Shown here: positions 1 to 9,542 of the stretch, in pieces
Layout of the letters: each line of letters opens with the position of its first letter
Position numbering within the stretch: position 1 is the first letter of the stretch
From: an uncultured Prevotella sp.
GTDB taxonomy: Bacteria > Bacteroidota > Bacteroidia > Bacteroidales > Bacteroidaceae
Direction: 5' to 3'
DNA: 64,000 nucleotides
Assembly: GCA_905234145.1 (NCBI GenBank)
Contig: CAJOGK010000001.1
Coordinates: 1 to 64,000, forward strand
Position numbers and translations under genes: made by a program
Notes under the pieces: model-generated
Told to the model about the DNA's origin: nothing
Databases searched by the model: none
The model's input: only the letters and a program-made list of their open reading frames with translations

Positions 1-2
1 CA

Positions 3-356
3 CCGAGGGGGTGCCTCGCGGCAGGGGGCTCGCAGCCCCCGAAAGCGTCTACCTACTCAGTATCTCATTCCGTTAGCGACTGCAAACATAGTAACTACGG
101 TGTTGATATCCCTGGCAACTTTGCATATTACAACGAAGCCGTAGATCAGAAGATACTGCCGCTGCCCGACAAGCAATCAGCCGATTACATGTCGCGTAAG
201 CAGCAGTTCACCGAAGGTCTGCGCAAAGCATTGCCCGATACCTCCAAATGGGCAAACCAGTGTACCGACTGCGAAGAATGCCTGAAGAAATGCCCCCAGC
301 AGATTCGCATTCCCAACCAAATGTCCCGCATCGTCGAAACCCTCCGAAGAAAATAA
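3..356 (+). CDS. C-terminal fragment of aldo/keto reductase with 4Fe-4S C-terminal domain (5' truncated by window edge, possibly disrupted)
   Basis: Frame 3 reads ...GVDIPGNFAYYNEAVDQK...WANQCTDCEECLKKCPQQIRIPNQMSRIVETLRRK*; the CxxCxxCxxxCP ferredoxin-like tail is typical of Bacteroidota AKRs. Confidence 0.6.
   Translation, partial: PRGCLAAGGSQPPKASTYSVSHSVSDCKHSNYGVDIPGNFAYYNEAVDQKILPLPDKQSADYMSRKQQFTEGLRKALPDTSKWANQCTDCEECLKKCPQQIRIPNQMSRIVETLRRK
24..40. repeat. Perfect GC-rich hairpin GGGGGCT-CGC-AGCCCCC, preceded by TGCC-TCGC-GGCA
   Basis: Direct inspection; REP-like twin hairpin inside the AKR reading frame. Confidence 0.5.
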
Positions 357-470
357 AGACCTATTTTTTATCATTTCACCTTTTCTTGTTGTGGTGCATA
401 TATGGTATTTGCAACAGAAACGGCAAACCTTGCCATAACTGTCGCGTGGATCTATTGGAGTTCTGACAGA

Positions 471-1115
471 TTATAAGCTGTCAAGATTCTTCATGCACTC
501 CTCGAAGATGGCCTCACGCTGAGTGTCGGACATCTCTGACAAGGGCATGAAGGTGGTGAAGAAGCTGATTCCTACTGGTGCTTTCCCCTCAAGGGTTTCT
601 TTGCCGGACAGCTTAAAACAGAAACCGTCGGGAACTAGGAATCCCTCTCCGGCGAACTCACCGTATTTCTCGATATGCTTGTTAATACGCTCATCGACAG
701 CCATCGGTTTCATCTCGGAGTTGCGCGACAGGAACATGACGGCTACTTCATTGGCAGTCATTTCAGGCTGTTTCAGGAAACGCTCCTTGTAGCGTTGCAG
801 GAAATGACTCGTAAAAACATGTATGGCAGGCGATCGCCAGTCGGTCCACTTAATAACAAACCGCTTACTGCCATCATATAAGATGCAGAGGTAGCCTGAC
901 TGAACAGGGGCAAAAAGATACGTTCGATAGAAATAGATGATGTATTGATTGTTGGATGATGGAATCTTATAGTCATACAAACACTGGAAGCGCATGCTCC
1001 TTTCCATCTCTTTGATTGCTTTCGAATGAAGGGATTCGCGTTTCCAGTCCAGTTTCGGCATCTCTTCCATGAGCGTGTCATACACCTCATGGAGGTTCAT
1101 GTTTGCTACAATCAT
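471..1115 (-). CDS. Hypothetical protein (214 aa)
   Basis: ORF track; stop-start overlap with the upstream transporter gene. Confidence 0.6.
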   Translation of the reverse strand: MIVANMNLHEVYDTLMEEMPKLDWKRESLHSKAIKEMERSMRFQCLYDYKIPSSNNQYIIYFYRTYLFAPVQSGYLCILYDGSKRFVIKWTDWRSPAIHVFTSHFLQRYKERFLKQPEMTANEVAVMFLSRNSEMKPMAVDERINKHIEKYGEFAGEGFLVPDGFCFKLSGKETLEGKAPVGISFFTTFMPLSEMSDTQREAIFEECMKNLDSL

Positions 1116-2899
1116 GGGCGCAATGGTGTTATTGGGAACATCATACAGACAGTAACAATGCCGGTGATGGCAACGATGATGGCAAGGGGGATTCCGACGC
1201 GCATAAAGTCGGTGAAGCGGAGGTCACCAGGACCGTAGACCAGCATATTAGGCGGTGCGCCAATAGGCGTGGCAAAGGCGGTGTTGACAGCGATCATCAG
1301 GGCGAGGATGAATGTGGTGGGGTCACAGTTCGCCTGAATTGCCACCTCGTACATGATGGGGAAGAACATGGCACCCGCAGCCACATTCATGACCAACTGC
1401 GTGATCATCATGGCCAATATGCAGATGGCAATCATCATCACGAGGGGATGCGGGCCGCAAATACCGAGGATGCCATAGGCAATGTTCTGGGCAATTCCCG
1501 TCTTCGAGATCGCCGTTCCAATGACGATCGACCCAGCCATGCTCGTCAGCACACGCCAGTTGACGGAGTTCATGGCCTGATTTGCCCCACAACAACGGCA
1601 AAGCAGCATGGCCAAAGCTGCCAATATCGTACCTTTCAGCAAAGATACAACGTTCAGGGCAGTGAGTACCAGCATCGCCAGCATAATCAGCGAAGACAGG
1701 ATTGTTTCAGGACCTAATCTGACAAACTCCTGGAAGTCGGAGAACTGCAACTTCGAAATCAGCTGATCGGCAGTGATCTTCATCTTGCGCGGACACTCGA
1801 AGAGCAAAGCATCACCCGCCTGCAATATCACATCGCGGGGTGCCACATCAAGGCGTTTGCCACAACGCGATACTGCCACCAAAATCAGTTCGTAGTCTTG
1901 TTCTATCGAAGTGTCGCCGATGGTCTTTCCGATAAGGTCGCTGTCGAAATTGATATAGGCCATGCACAGTCGGAAAAAGCGATTCATCTCGCTCATCGAG
2001 TAGATGTGATGGTCGGAAACAACCAGTTTATGACTTTGTTTCAAATCTAAGATTTCTTCTATCTTACCAGCATAGATCAGACGGTCGCCACCCATTATAA
2101 ACTCACTTTCGCTGACGGCCGCTGGCAGGTTATCGAAACGGTATAATCCGATCAGACTGCCGCCCTTGACATGGAAGAGTCCGGCTTCACCCAAGGTCTT
2201 GCCGAAATTCGGGTTATCCGATGGCACCAGCAGCTCCACAGTGTAGTCGTGCGTTGTCTCGAAGGCCGATTCCGGCGATACACGCTCTGGCAGCCATCGA
2301 CGCATGACGATGATCAACGTCATACCGACAAACAAACATGCCATACCTGGCACGAAAGGCAGAAACATGTCCATTTGTCTGCCTGTAACTTCGTGGTAAA
2401 GGTCGGAAATAACGATATTAGATGTGGTGCCAATCACCGTACAGACACCTCCCAACAGCACCACATAAGCCAATGGAATAAACAATTTCGACGGTGCGAT
2501 GTTAAGCTTCCTCGCCCATTGCTTCAACACGTCGACGAAGAGCGCAGTCACGGTGGTATTGTTGATAAAGGCACTCAGTAAGCCCACTGGTATCATCATA
2601 CGCAGCAGGGCTTTGGAATAGCTGTCGGGCAAACCAAAGACATTAATGACGATCCACTGCAGCACGCCCGTATAGCGCAGTCCAGCCACGACGACGGCCA
2701 GGATACCAGTAGTTACTACTGCCGACGAACTAAAGCCCGCAAATGACTCCTTGAGGTCGAGCACGCCCGTAACAAACAGCGTACCTATGGCCGCCATGAA
2801 GACGACATCGGTACGCACTTTCGTGAACAGCAACATACCGAGTACCATGATGACGGTCATGATCGTAATCCAAGCGTCTATGTTAAGTCCTCCAATCAT
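1112..2899 (-). CDS. SLC13/DASS-type anion transporter with RCK_C (TrkA-C) domains
   Basis: 595 aa, many TM segments, two central TrkA-C-like segments, conserved INNTTVTALF and NTAFATPIGAPPNMLVYGPG motifs. Confidence 0.85.
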   Translation of the reverse strand: MIGGLNIDAWITIMTVIMVLGMLLFTKVRTDVVFMAAIGTLFVTGVLDLKESFAGFSSSAVVTTGILAVVVAGLRYTGVLQWIVINVFGLPDSYSKALLRMMIPVGLLSAFINNTTVTALFVDVLKQWARKLNIAPSKLFIPLAYVVLLGGVCTVIGTTSNIVISDLYHEVTGRQMDMFLPFVPGMACLFVGMTLIIVMRRWLPERVSPESAFETTHDYTVELLVPSDNPNFGKTLGEAGLFHVKGGSLIGLYRFDNLPAAVSESEFIMGGDRLIYAGKIEEILDLKQSHKLVVSDHHIYSMSEMNRFFRLCMAYINFDSDLIGKTIGDTSIEQDYELILVAVSRCGKRLDVAPRDVILQAGDALLFECPRKMKITADQLISKLQFSDFQEFVRLGPETILSSLIMLAMLVLTALNVVSLLKGTILAALAMLLCRCCGANQAMNSVNWRVLTSMAGSIVIGTAISKTGIAQNIAYGILGICGPHPLVMMIAICILAMMITQLVMNVAAGAMFFPIMYEVAIQANCDPTTFILALMIAVNTAFATPIGAPPNMLVYGPGDLRFTDFMRVGIPLAIIVAITGIVTVCMMFPITPLRP

Positions 2900-2907
2900 A
2901 TTTCACT

Positions 2908-3309
2908 TCATACTTTTTTCATGACGGTGAGGATATTTTCACCGTTGGTGTATTCGTACTCGACCGTATCCATAAACTGCCTGACAAGGTAGATGCCCAG
3001 TCCGCCTATCGGGCGCTCCTCTATCGGCAACGACGTGTCGGGCGCTTCACGCTCCAACGGATTGAACGGCACGCCACCGTCACGGAAACGCAGCGTGATA
3101 TGCCCTTCGTCGCGTATAATCTCCACATCAAGGTAGTCGTCAGCGCCATCGGGATAGGCATAGCTCGCGACATTAACCACCAGTTCTTCAGTCACCAGAT
3201 GGATGGCTTGCCACACAACCCCTAACGATGCCATCTCTTCTGCTTGAAGGATGGTATCGATAATGTACGGTGCCTTATCCCGAATAGGCTGGAAATGTAA
3301 CTTCGTCAT
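2908..3309 (-). CDS. RsbW-like anti-sigma regulatory serine kinase (HATPase_c_2)
   Basis: EELVVNVASYAYP, RDGGVPFNP and GGLGIYLVRQFMD ATP-binding motifs. Confidence 0.85.
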   Translation of the reverse strand: MTKLHFQPIRDKAPYIIDTILQAEEMASLGVVWQAIHLVTEELVVNVASYAYPDGADDYLDVEIIRDEGHITLRFRDGGVPFNPLEREAPDTSLPIEERPIGGLGIYLVRQFMDTVEYEYTNGENILTVMKKV

Positions 3310-3329
3310 GATGGCCGATGATTCTTTAA

Positions 3330-5249
3330 TTATTCATTTTTGTATTGTATCACTAACATCGTGAGGTCGTCGCTCTGCGGGGCATCGCCTACAAACTGGT
3401 GTACTGCCTGGATCATTTTTTCTATCTGGCCCTTGCAGCCTACTTCGCGCGTTAGTTGGTCTATCAAGCGTTCGCGACCGAATAGCTCAAGCTGTACGTT
3501 CATCGCCTCCGTCAGTCCGTCGGTATAGAGGAACAGCATCGTACCGTCTGTCATATCGTATTCGCCAACCACATAAGGCGCATCCTCATCAATACCCAAA
3601 GGCAGGCCAGGCTTTGCCGATAACTCTGTGATCGTATCGCTGACGACAAACGGTTTATTATGACCTGCATTACAGTAGCGCAACCGTCCTGTTTTTAAAT
3701 CGAGCACACCCATGAAGAACGTGACGAACATGAGCGTCTCGTTGCCGTCGCATGTGGTCTTGTTGATCGAGGTAATAATCTGCGTCAGATCGTCCTTATA
3801 GCTGGCCACGTTACGGAACTGGCTGAGTGTTGTGGCCATCACCAAAGCTGCCGGAACACCCTTACCCGAAACGTCGCCGACGCAGAAGAACAACTTCCCG
3901 TCGCGAATAAAGAAATCGAAGAGATCGCCTCCTACCTCACGGGCTGGTTCCAAGGATGCATAGAGATCGATATGTTTGTCAGTAAACTTCGGGGGCATAG
4001 AGGGCAACATGGATAGCTGGATATCCGTAGCAGCTTTCAGCTCTCCTTCCATACGACCCTTCGCCTCGTTCACCTGTTTCAGTTCCTCCATCTGACGGGC
4101 CAACGACTGTTGCATGGTGCTGAATGAATGGTGTAGCTGCTGCATTTCGTCTTTGGTGTGGATATCGGGCAACTCAGCCTGCAGATTGCCTCGTGCCACC
4201 TCATCCGCTGCCATGGTAAATGTGGTAAGCGGGGCGATGAGCCGGTGCACACCACGCCAGAGGAGGCAGGTGAGCAATACCAGCATCAGGCCAAACAGCG
4301 AAATCAGGAAAATCACCGTTTTGTAGACATCCTTAAACACCTCAGAGGCCTTGCACACGATGGCTATCGACCAGCCCGTATGCTGCAAAGGCACGAAGAA
4401 GATATAAGCGTCGCCATAAGAGGGTGACTTCCACCGCCGCATGCCGCTCTTGCCGTCAATCACCTCCTGACCGATTTCCTTCAGTTCTGGAAGTCCCATC
4501 TTCTCGGCAACACTGAAGATGGTTTGGCGGAGTACCAGTTCCTTGATGGGGTGCGAGATAAAGGTACCATCACGACTGATCATGCAAGCATAGCCTTGCT
4601 CGTAATATTTTATTTCGAGCAACTTCGACAGGTCATCGAGCAAGATGTCGGCCGTTATCACTGCGATAAGGTTGCCTGCCTCGTCCATCACAGGATAGCT
4701 ATAGGTAGTCATCGGCATCTCACCCCCACCCTTGTCGAAATAAGGTTCGCTCCAGTAATCCTGCTTGAGCGAATCGGGCGTATGATACCAGTCCATCTTG
4801 TTGTAGTTGTAGTCTTCCCCACCCAACTGCTTCGTGCGTATCGTGTCGCCATCCCTGTAGCTGTAGGGCGAGAACCACACACCCTTTTCTGGAAAGTAAT
4901 TAGGCCGGAAGGCGATGGCCGAACCTACGATGGCAGGATTATCATCCAGCATCCTTTGGGTGATACGGTAAAGCGCATCGGTATCATGCAGGTTATCCTT
5001 GATATCGTCGACATGATTCCTTACAGCGACTTCAATAGAGATAAACCCCGTATTGATGCGCTGGCCCACAATGTAGAGGATACCGTTGGCCTTGACGCTT
5101 TCTTCGAGCTTGATGCCTTTTACGATGTAATAGTTGCCGAAAAAAGCTGTGACAGTAAGGATTACCACCACGCATATCACAACCCACAGGCTGATACGGC
5201 TTGCGAGCGACCGTCTAACTAGACCTATCCATGCCTTAACGCTAGCCAT
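3330..5249 (-). CDS. Cache-HAMP-SpoIIE/PP2C phosphatase (RsbU-like)
   Basis: N-terminal TM plus Cache-like sensor, HAMP, C-terminal PP2C motifs (EVGGDLFDFF, GDVSGKGVPAAL, FLYTDGLTEA). Confidence 0.9.
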   Translation of the reverse strand: MASVKAWIGLVRRSLASRISLWVVICVVVILTVTAFFGNYYIVKGIKLEESVKANGILYIVGQRINTGFISIEVAVRNHVDDIKDNLHDTDALYRITQRMLDDNPAIVGSAIAFRPNYFPEKGVWFSPYSYRDGDTIRTKQLGGEDYNYNKMDWYHTPDSLKQDYWSEPYFDKGGGEMPMTTYSYPVMDEAGNLIAVITADILLDDLSKLLEIKYYEQGYACMISRDGTFISHPIKELVLRQTIFSVAEKMGLPELKEIGQEVIDGKSGMRRWKSPSYGDAYIFFVPLQHTGWSIAIVCKASEVFKDVYKTVIFLISLFGLMLVLLTCLLWRGVHRLIAPLTTFTMAADEVARGNLQAELPDIHTKDEMQQLHHSFSTMQQSLARQMEELKQVNEAKGRMEGELKAATDIQLSMLPSMPPKFTDKHIDLYASLEPAREVGGDLFDFFIRDGKLFFCVGDVSGKGVPAALVMATTLSQFRNVASYKDDLTQIITSINKTTCDGNETLMFVTFFMGVLDLKTGRLRYCNAGHNKPFVVSDTITELSAKPGLPLGIDEDAPYVVGEYDMTDGTMLFLYTDGLTEAMNVQLELFGRERLIDQLTREVGCKGQIEKMIQAVHQFVGDAPQSDDLTMLVIQYKNE

Positions 5250-5284
5250 TACTGTTTTTTTATTTCACGTTACCTTTTTGGCTA

Positions 5285-5292
5285 CAAAGATA
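5285..5292 (-). promoter_or_regulatory. Bacteroidota -7 box TATCTTTG upstream of SpoIIE phosphatase
   Basis: CAAAGATA on + strand, about 40 bp upstream of the start codon. Confidence 0.5.
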
Positions 5293-5345
5293 GTCTATTT
5301 CTTCATATCCTCCAAATTTTAAGCTACTTTTTTCGTACGACTACA

Positions 5346-5374
5346 ATTTGTTTCAAAAAAAAGTTGTATATTTG
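5346..5374 (+). promoter_or_regulatory. Bacteroidota promoter: -33 TTTG-like and -7 TATATTTG
   Basis: atttgtttc...tatatttgcc upstream of the GH13 gene. Confidence 0.6.
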
Positions 5375-5394
5375 CCGCATGAAATATTACGAAT

Positions 5395-6522
5395 ATGAAA
5401 AAGTGGTTTGATAATATCCGAATCTATCATTTGTTGATTGACAGATTCAATGGAGGGTGGCAAGTGCCTCCTAAGAGTGAGAATGTTTTCTGTGGCGGTA
5501 CGCTACAGGGTGTGACTGACAAGCTTGACTATATCAAGGACATGGGATTTACGGCCATCATGCTATCTCCCATCTTCAAATCGGCCAACTATCACGGCTA
5601 CCACACGCTGAATTTCGACGAGGTAGACCCGCATTTCGGCACGTGGGAGGATTATCAGAAGCTGCTGGATACGGCCCACGCCAAGGACTTGAAGATTATC
5701 TGCGATTTTGTACCAAACCACTGCTGGTATCAGGCACCGATGTTCCAGGAGGCGCTGATTGCTAATGGTGGCAAGCACCGCGACTGGTTCTTCTTCGAAA
5801 GCGTCGACAGCGATGCGTTCGTTTCGTTCCTGGGTTTTGGCGATCTGCCTAAGTTTAACCTGACAAACCCCGAAGTGGAAAGTTTCATGATCGACAAGGC
5901 TGAGAAACTCGCCCGCATGGGCGTGGATGCCTTCCGTATCGACCACGCACTGGGTCAGCCGCACAATTTTTTGCAGAGCCTGCGTAACAGTCTGGAGAAG
6001 ATCAACAGCGACATCGTGGTGTTCGGTGAGGTCTGGGCATTCGGCATCGGTCCGAATTTGGCCAGTCAGCTGTATTTCAAGACCCCAGAGCGACTGAACG
6101 AGTTCCTGGCACAGGAAACAAAGCCTTTCAGTCAGGACGACTTACAGGCCGACTATACAGAGACACTCGACGGTGTGCTCGACTTTGCCTATCGCGACAT
6201 CATACTGGAGGAAATCCGTGCAGGCCGAGGCATTAAGGGCAACGCAACGCTTAAGCAGAAGGTTGAAGCGCACTTTGCCAAGTACCCCGACGGTTTCAAA
6301 CTGGTACTGTTCCTGGATAATCACGACACCGACCGCTTTATGTTCGACTGTCACGACGATGCAAACCTCATGCAGGAGGCTATCGACTTTACGAAGGAAC
6401 TGCACAGGCCGTTCTCTTACCTCTATGGCACAGAGCAGTTGATGACCATCAAATCCACGATTTTCAATGCAGAACCCTACGCCGACCTCCGTGTACGCAA
6501 CTGCATGGATTGGACTAAGTAA
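5395..6522 (+). CDS. GH13 alpha-amylase family protein
   Basis: DFVPNH, GVDAFRIDHA, FGEVWAF and LFLDNHDTDRF: the four GH13 conserved regions. Confidence 0.9.
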   Translation: MKKWFDNIRIYHLLIDRFNGGWQVPPKSENVFCGGTLQGVTDKLDYIKDMGFTAIMLSPIFKSANYHGYHTLNFDEVDPHFGTWEDYQKLLDTAHAKDLKIICDFVPNHCWYQAPMFQEALIANGGKHRDWFFFESVDSDAFVSFLGFGDLPKFNLTNPEVESFMIDKAEKLARMGVDAFRIDHALGQPHNFLQSLRNSLEKINSDIVVFGEVWAFGIGPNLASQLYFKTPERLNEFLAQETKPFSQDDLQADYTETLDGVLDFAYRDIILEEIRAGRGIKGNATLKQKVEAHFAKYPDGFKLVLFLDNHDTDRFMFDCHDDANLMQEAIDFTKELHRPFSYLYGTEQLMTIKSTIFNAEPYADLRVRNCMDWTK

Positions 6523-6540
6523 TTTTCGCATGTATAATAA

Positions 6541-6722
6541 CGACCACGAATTAAACGAATTACACAAATTATGCTATGCAGAACGGCGTCGAATTACACG
6601 AATTAATTTAACGACCACGAATTTATCGAATTAAACGAATAGGCTGCCGCAAGGATTCGAGAAATTCGTAATAATATCTATGCGCAGCTAAAAATTCGCT
6701 CAATTCGTGAAATTCGTGGTCG
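6541..6722. repeat. Intergenic repeat: two copies of CGACCACGAATT plus inverted AATTCGTGGTCG
   Basis: Direct copies at 6541 and 6612, inverted copy ending at 6722; multiple ATTCG/CGAAT motifs between. Confidence 0.65.
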
Positions 6723-6745
6723 AAAATAACTTGAGAAATTTAGAT

Positions 6746-7021
6746 ATGAATACAGAAACTTATCAATTAGGGAAAAGGTTAGACTCCTTTAATTACAAGG
6801 AAGAACAGGAAAGGATTCTGGCTATTTTGGAGAAAGATTGCAGTGTAGTACTCGATATGACAGAATGCAATTACGTTTCCAGTTCAGGTTTGCGCGTATT
6901 GCTCTATTGCAAGAAAGTAGCAGCCTCCAAGGGATTGAAGCTCTTTCTGAAGGGCGTAACTCCCGAAGTGAAGGATATTATGGATATCACGGGCTTCGAA
7001 AATTTCTTCGATTATGCATAG
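6746..7021 (+). CDS. STAS-domain anti-sigma factor antagonist
   Basis: VVLDMTECNYVSSSGLRVLLYCKK STAS phosphorylation motif; start taken at MNTETYQL rather than 6707, which lies in the repeat. Confidence 0.85.
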   Translation: MNTETYQLGKRLDSFNYKEEQERILAILEKDCSVVLDMTECNYVSSSGLRVLLYCKKVAASKGLKLFLKGVTPEVKDIMDITGFENFFDYA

Positions 7022-9128
7022 AGTCGACCTATTCCCCACACATGAGTACCAAGGGTTAAAGTTGCGCTCAGGCCGACCATACCCCTTTGGGGCAATGGTT
7101 ATTGGCAATGCGGTAAACTTCTCAGTTTATTCCCGCTATGCCACCGACTGCACGTTGGTACTCTTCCACAATCGCGAAGAGCAGCCGTTTATCGAAATCC
7201 CGTTCTTCAAGGAGTTCCGTCTGGGTAATGTGTTCTCTATGATGGTATTCGACCTCGACTATGAGAACATCGAGTACGGCTTCCGTATGGACGGACCGTA
7301 TGCACCCGAAGAAGGCCATCGTTTCGATAAGTCGAAAATCCTGCTCGACCCCTATGCCAAGCTCATCGCGGGTCGCGACGTGTGGGGAGAGCAGCCCAAT
7401 TGGGACAGTCTTTACCAATACCGTGCACGAGTGGTATTCGATGACTTCGACTGGGAGAACGACCTGCCATTGGAAACGCCCGTCAACGACCTCATCGTCT
7501 ATGAGATGCATGTACGTAACTTTACATGCGGTGCCAGCTCTGGTGTGAAACACAAGGGAACGTTTGCCGGAATCGTCGAAAAAATACCCTACTTGCTCGA
7601 ACTGGGTGTCAACTGCGTAGAACTGATGCCCATCCATGAGTTCGACGAGTTTGAGATTTCCCGAGTCTCGCCAGTCGATGGACGCCAGCTCTATAACTTA
7701 TGGGGCTACAGCAACGTAGGCTTCTTTGCGCCTAAGGCCGCTTACGCCTCGTCGGGAAGGTTCGGCATGCAGGTGGATGAGCTGAAGAACCTCGTAAAAC
7801 GCCTCCACGCCAACGGCATAGAGGTGATACTCGACGTGGTGTTCAATCATACCGCCGAGGGCGACGAGCGAGGCCCTTACATCTCTTATCGCGGCATCGA
7901 CAACAAGACCTACTACATGCTTACGCCAGATGGTCAGTATTACAACTTCAGCGGCTGCGGCAATACGCTGAACTGCAACAACCCCAATGTGCGCGACATG
8001 ATTGTGGAGAGCCTGCGTTATTGGGTGACCGACTATCATATCGACGGTTTCCGTTTCGATCTCGCCGCCATCCTCGGTCGCGATCAGGAGGGCAATCCCA
8101 TGTCGAACCCACCACTGCTTGAATCGCTGGCACACGACCCTGTGCTCGGCAAGACAAAACTTATCGCCGAGGCCTGGGATGCGGGCGGACTCTATCAGGT
8201 GGGCTCCTTCCCCTCGTGGGGGCGCTGGGCCGAATGGAACGGGAAGTACCGCGACAGCATACGCCGCTTTATCAAGAGCGATACCGACGTGCTGGCCGAT
8301 GTCAAAGAGCGCATCATCGGCTCACCCGACCTCTACGCCTCGCAGAAGCGCGGCATCAAGGCCAGCGTGAATTTCATCACGGCACACGACGGCTTTACGC
8401 TGATGGACCTCGTATCGTATAACAACAAGCACAACGAGGCCAACGGCGAGGATAACCGCGATGGCGAGAACCACAACAACAGCTGGAACTGCGGCTGGGA
8501 AGGTGAATGCGACGATCCGGACATCAACCGTCTGCGCCACCGACAAGTGAAGAACGCCATCACACTGCTGATGGTAAGCCAGGGTATTCCCATGGTGCTG
8601 TCAGGTGATGAGATGGGCAACTCGCAACAAGGCAATAACAATGCCTATTGTCAGGACAACGAGGTAGCCTGGCTCGACTGGAACAATCTGGAGAAGAACG
8701 CCGACATCTTCCGCTATTTCAAGCAGATCATAAAATTCCGTCGCCAGCATAAAGTGCTTCGTTACGATGATCACCTCTCCCATAGCGACTATCGCAACCT
8801 AGGCTATCCTGATTTCTCTTGGCACGGCGTGAAGGCCTGGCAACCAGAGAGCGGTCACAATAACCTCACGGCAGCTTTCATGTTGAACGGACAATATGCC
8901 GATAACGACGACTTCATCTACGTGGCCATGAACATGCACTGGGAGATGCACGGCTTCGAGTTGCCGCAATTGCCAGAGGGTATGGCTTGGCACGTATTCG
9001 CCAATACCGGCATGGAGTCACCTGCTGACATCACCGAGCCAGGCAAGGAGCCGCTCATCGACAGCCAGCAAGAGATTCTTGTAGGCCCGCGCTCCATTAT
9101 CGTCTTAGTGGGAAAGCGTCATGAGTAA
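7014..9128 (+). CDS. glgX: Glycogen debranching enzyme, GlgX/isoamylase-type GH13
   Basis: CBM48-like N-terminus, DVVFNHTAEG, DGFRFDLAAIL, IAEAWDAGG, FITAHDGFTL; overlaps STAS stop codon. Confidence 0.85.
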   Translation: MHRVDLFPTHEYQGLKLRSGRPYPFGAMVIGNAVNFSVYSRYATDCTLVLFHNREEQPFIEIPFFKEFRLGNVFSMMVFDLDYENIEYGFRMDGPYAPEEGHRFDKSKILLDPYAKLIAGRDVWGEQPNWDSLYQYRARVVFDDFDWENDLPLETPVNDLIVYEMHVRNFTCGASSGVKHKGTFAGIVEKIPYLLELGVNCVELMPIHEFDEFEISRVSPVDGRQLYNLWGYSNVGFFAPKAAYASSGRFGMQVDELKNLVKRLHANGIEVILDVVFNHTAEGDERGPYISYRGIDNKTYYMLTPDGQYYNFSGCGNTLNCNNPNVRDMIVESLRYWVTDYHIDGFRFDLAAILGRDQEGNPMSNPPLLESLAHDPVLGKTKLIAEAWDAGGLYQVGSFPSWGRWAEWNGKYRDSIRRFIKSDTDVLADVKERIIGSPDLYASQKRGIKASVNFITAHDGFTLMDLVSYNNKHNEANGEDNRDGENHNNSWNCGWEGECDDPDINRLRHRQVKNAITLLMVSQGIPMVLSGDEMGNSQQGNNNAYCQDNEVAWLDWNNLEKNADIFRYFKQIIKFRRQHKVLRYDDHLSHSDYRNLGYPDFSWHGVKAWQPESGHNNLTAAFMLNGQYADNDDFIYVAMNMHWEMHGFELPQLPEGMAWHVFANTGMESPADITEPGKEPLIDSQQEILVGPRSIIVLVGKRHE

Positions 9129-9537
9129 ATTCCATTTCCAGCCCATCAAAGAGAAGGCCGACGAGATACTCAAGGCCATCCTTCAAACGCCCGAGCTAGC
9201 CTCGTGCAGTATGAAGGATGTCATGGTGATTCGACTGGCCTGCGAAGAGGTGGTTGTGAATATAGTATCATACGCCTATCCTGACGACGCGGAGGGCTAT
9301 TTGGATTTGGAAATTGAAGCCGTAAACGACCGCATCATGCTCCGTTTTATCGATGGCGGTACACCTTTTAATCCTTTTGAGCACGAAATGCCCGACACCA
9401 CGCAATCGTGGGAAGAACGTCGCATAGGCGGCCTTGGCATCTTTCTCGTCTTTAAAAAGATGGATGATGTACGCTATGCTTACGAGAACAATCAGAATAT
9501 CTTAACTATCGAAAAAATAATCAATCAGAATCGTTGA
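9121..9537 (+). CDS. RsbW-like anti-sigma serine kinase (paralogue of 2908..3309)
   Basis: EEVVVNIVSYAYP, DGGTPFNPFE, RRIGGLGIFLVFKKMD; overlaps glgX stop. Confidence 0.85.
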   Translation: MSKFHFQPIKEKADEILKAILQTPELASCSMKDVMVIRLACEEVVVNIVSYAYPDDAEGYLDLEIEAVNDRIMLRFIDGGTPFNPFEHEMPDTTQSWEERRIGGLGIFLVFKKMDDVRYAYENNQNILTIEKIINQNR

Positions 9538-9542
9538 AGTCT

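Noticed and set aside
1103-1717. 204-aa plus-strand ORF rich in His/Gln
   Set aside because: Antisense to the SLC13-type transporter; composition typical of antisense frames
4524-5222. 232-aa plus-strand ORF
   Set aside because: Antisense to the SpoIIE phosphatase sensor domain
6707-6745. Upstream start for the STAS gene
   Set aside because: First 13 codons come from the intergenic repeat; MNTETYQL at 6746 fits STAS homologues better
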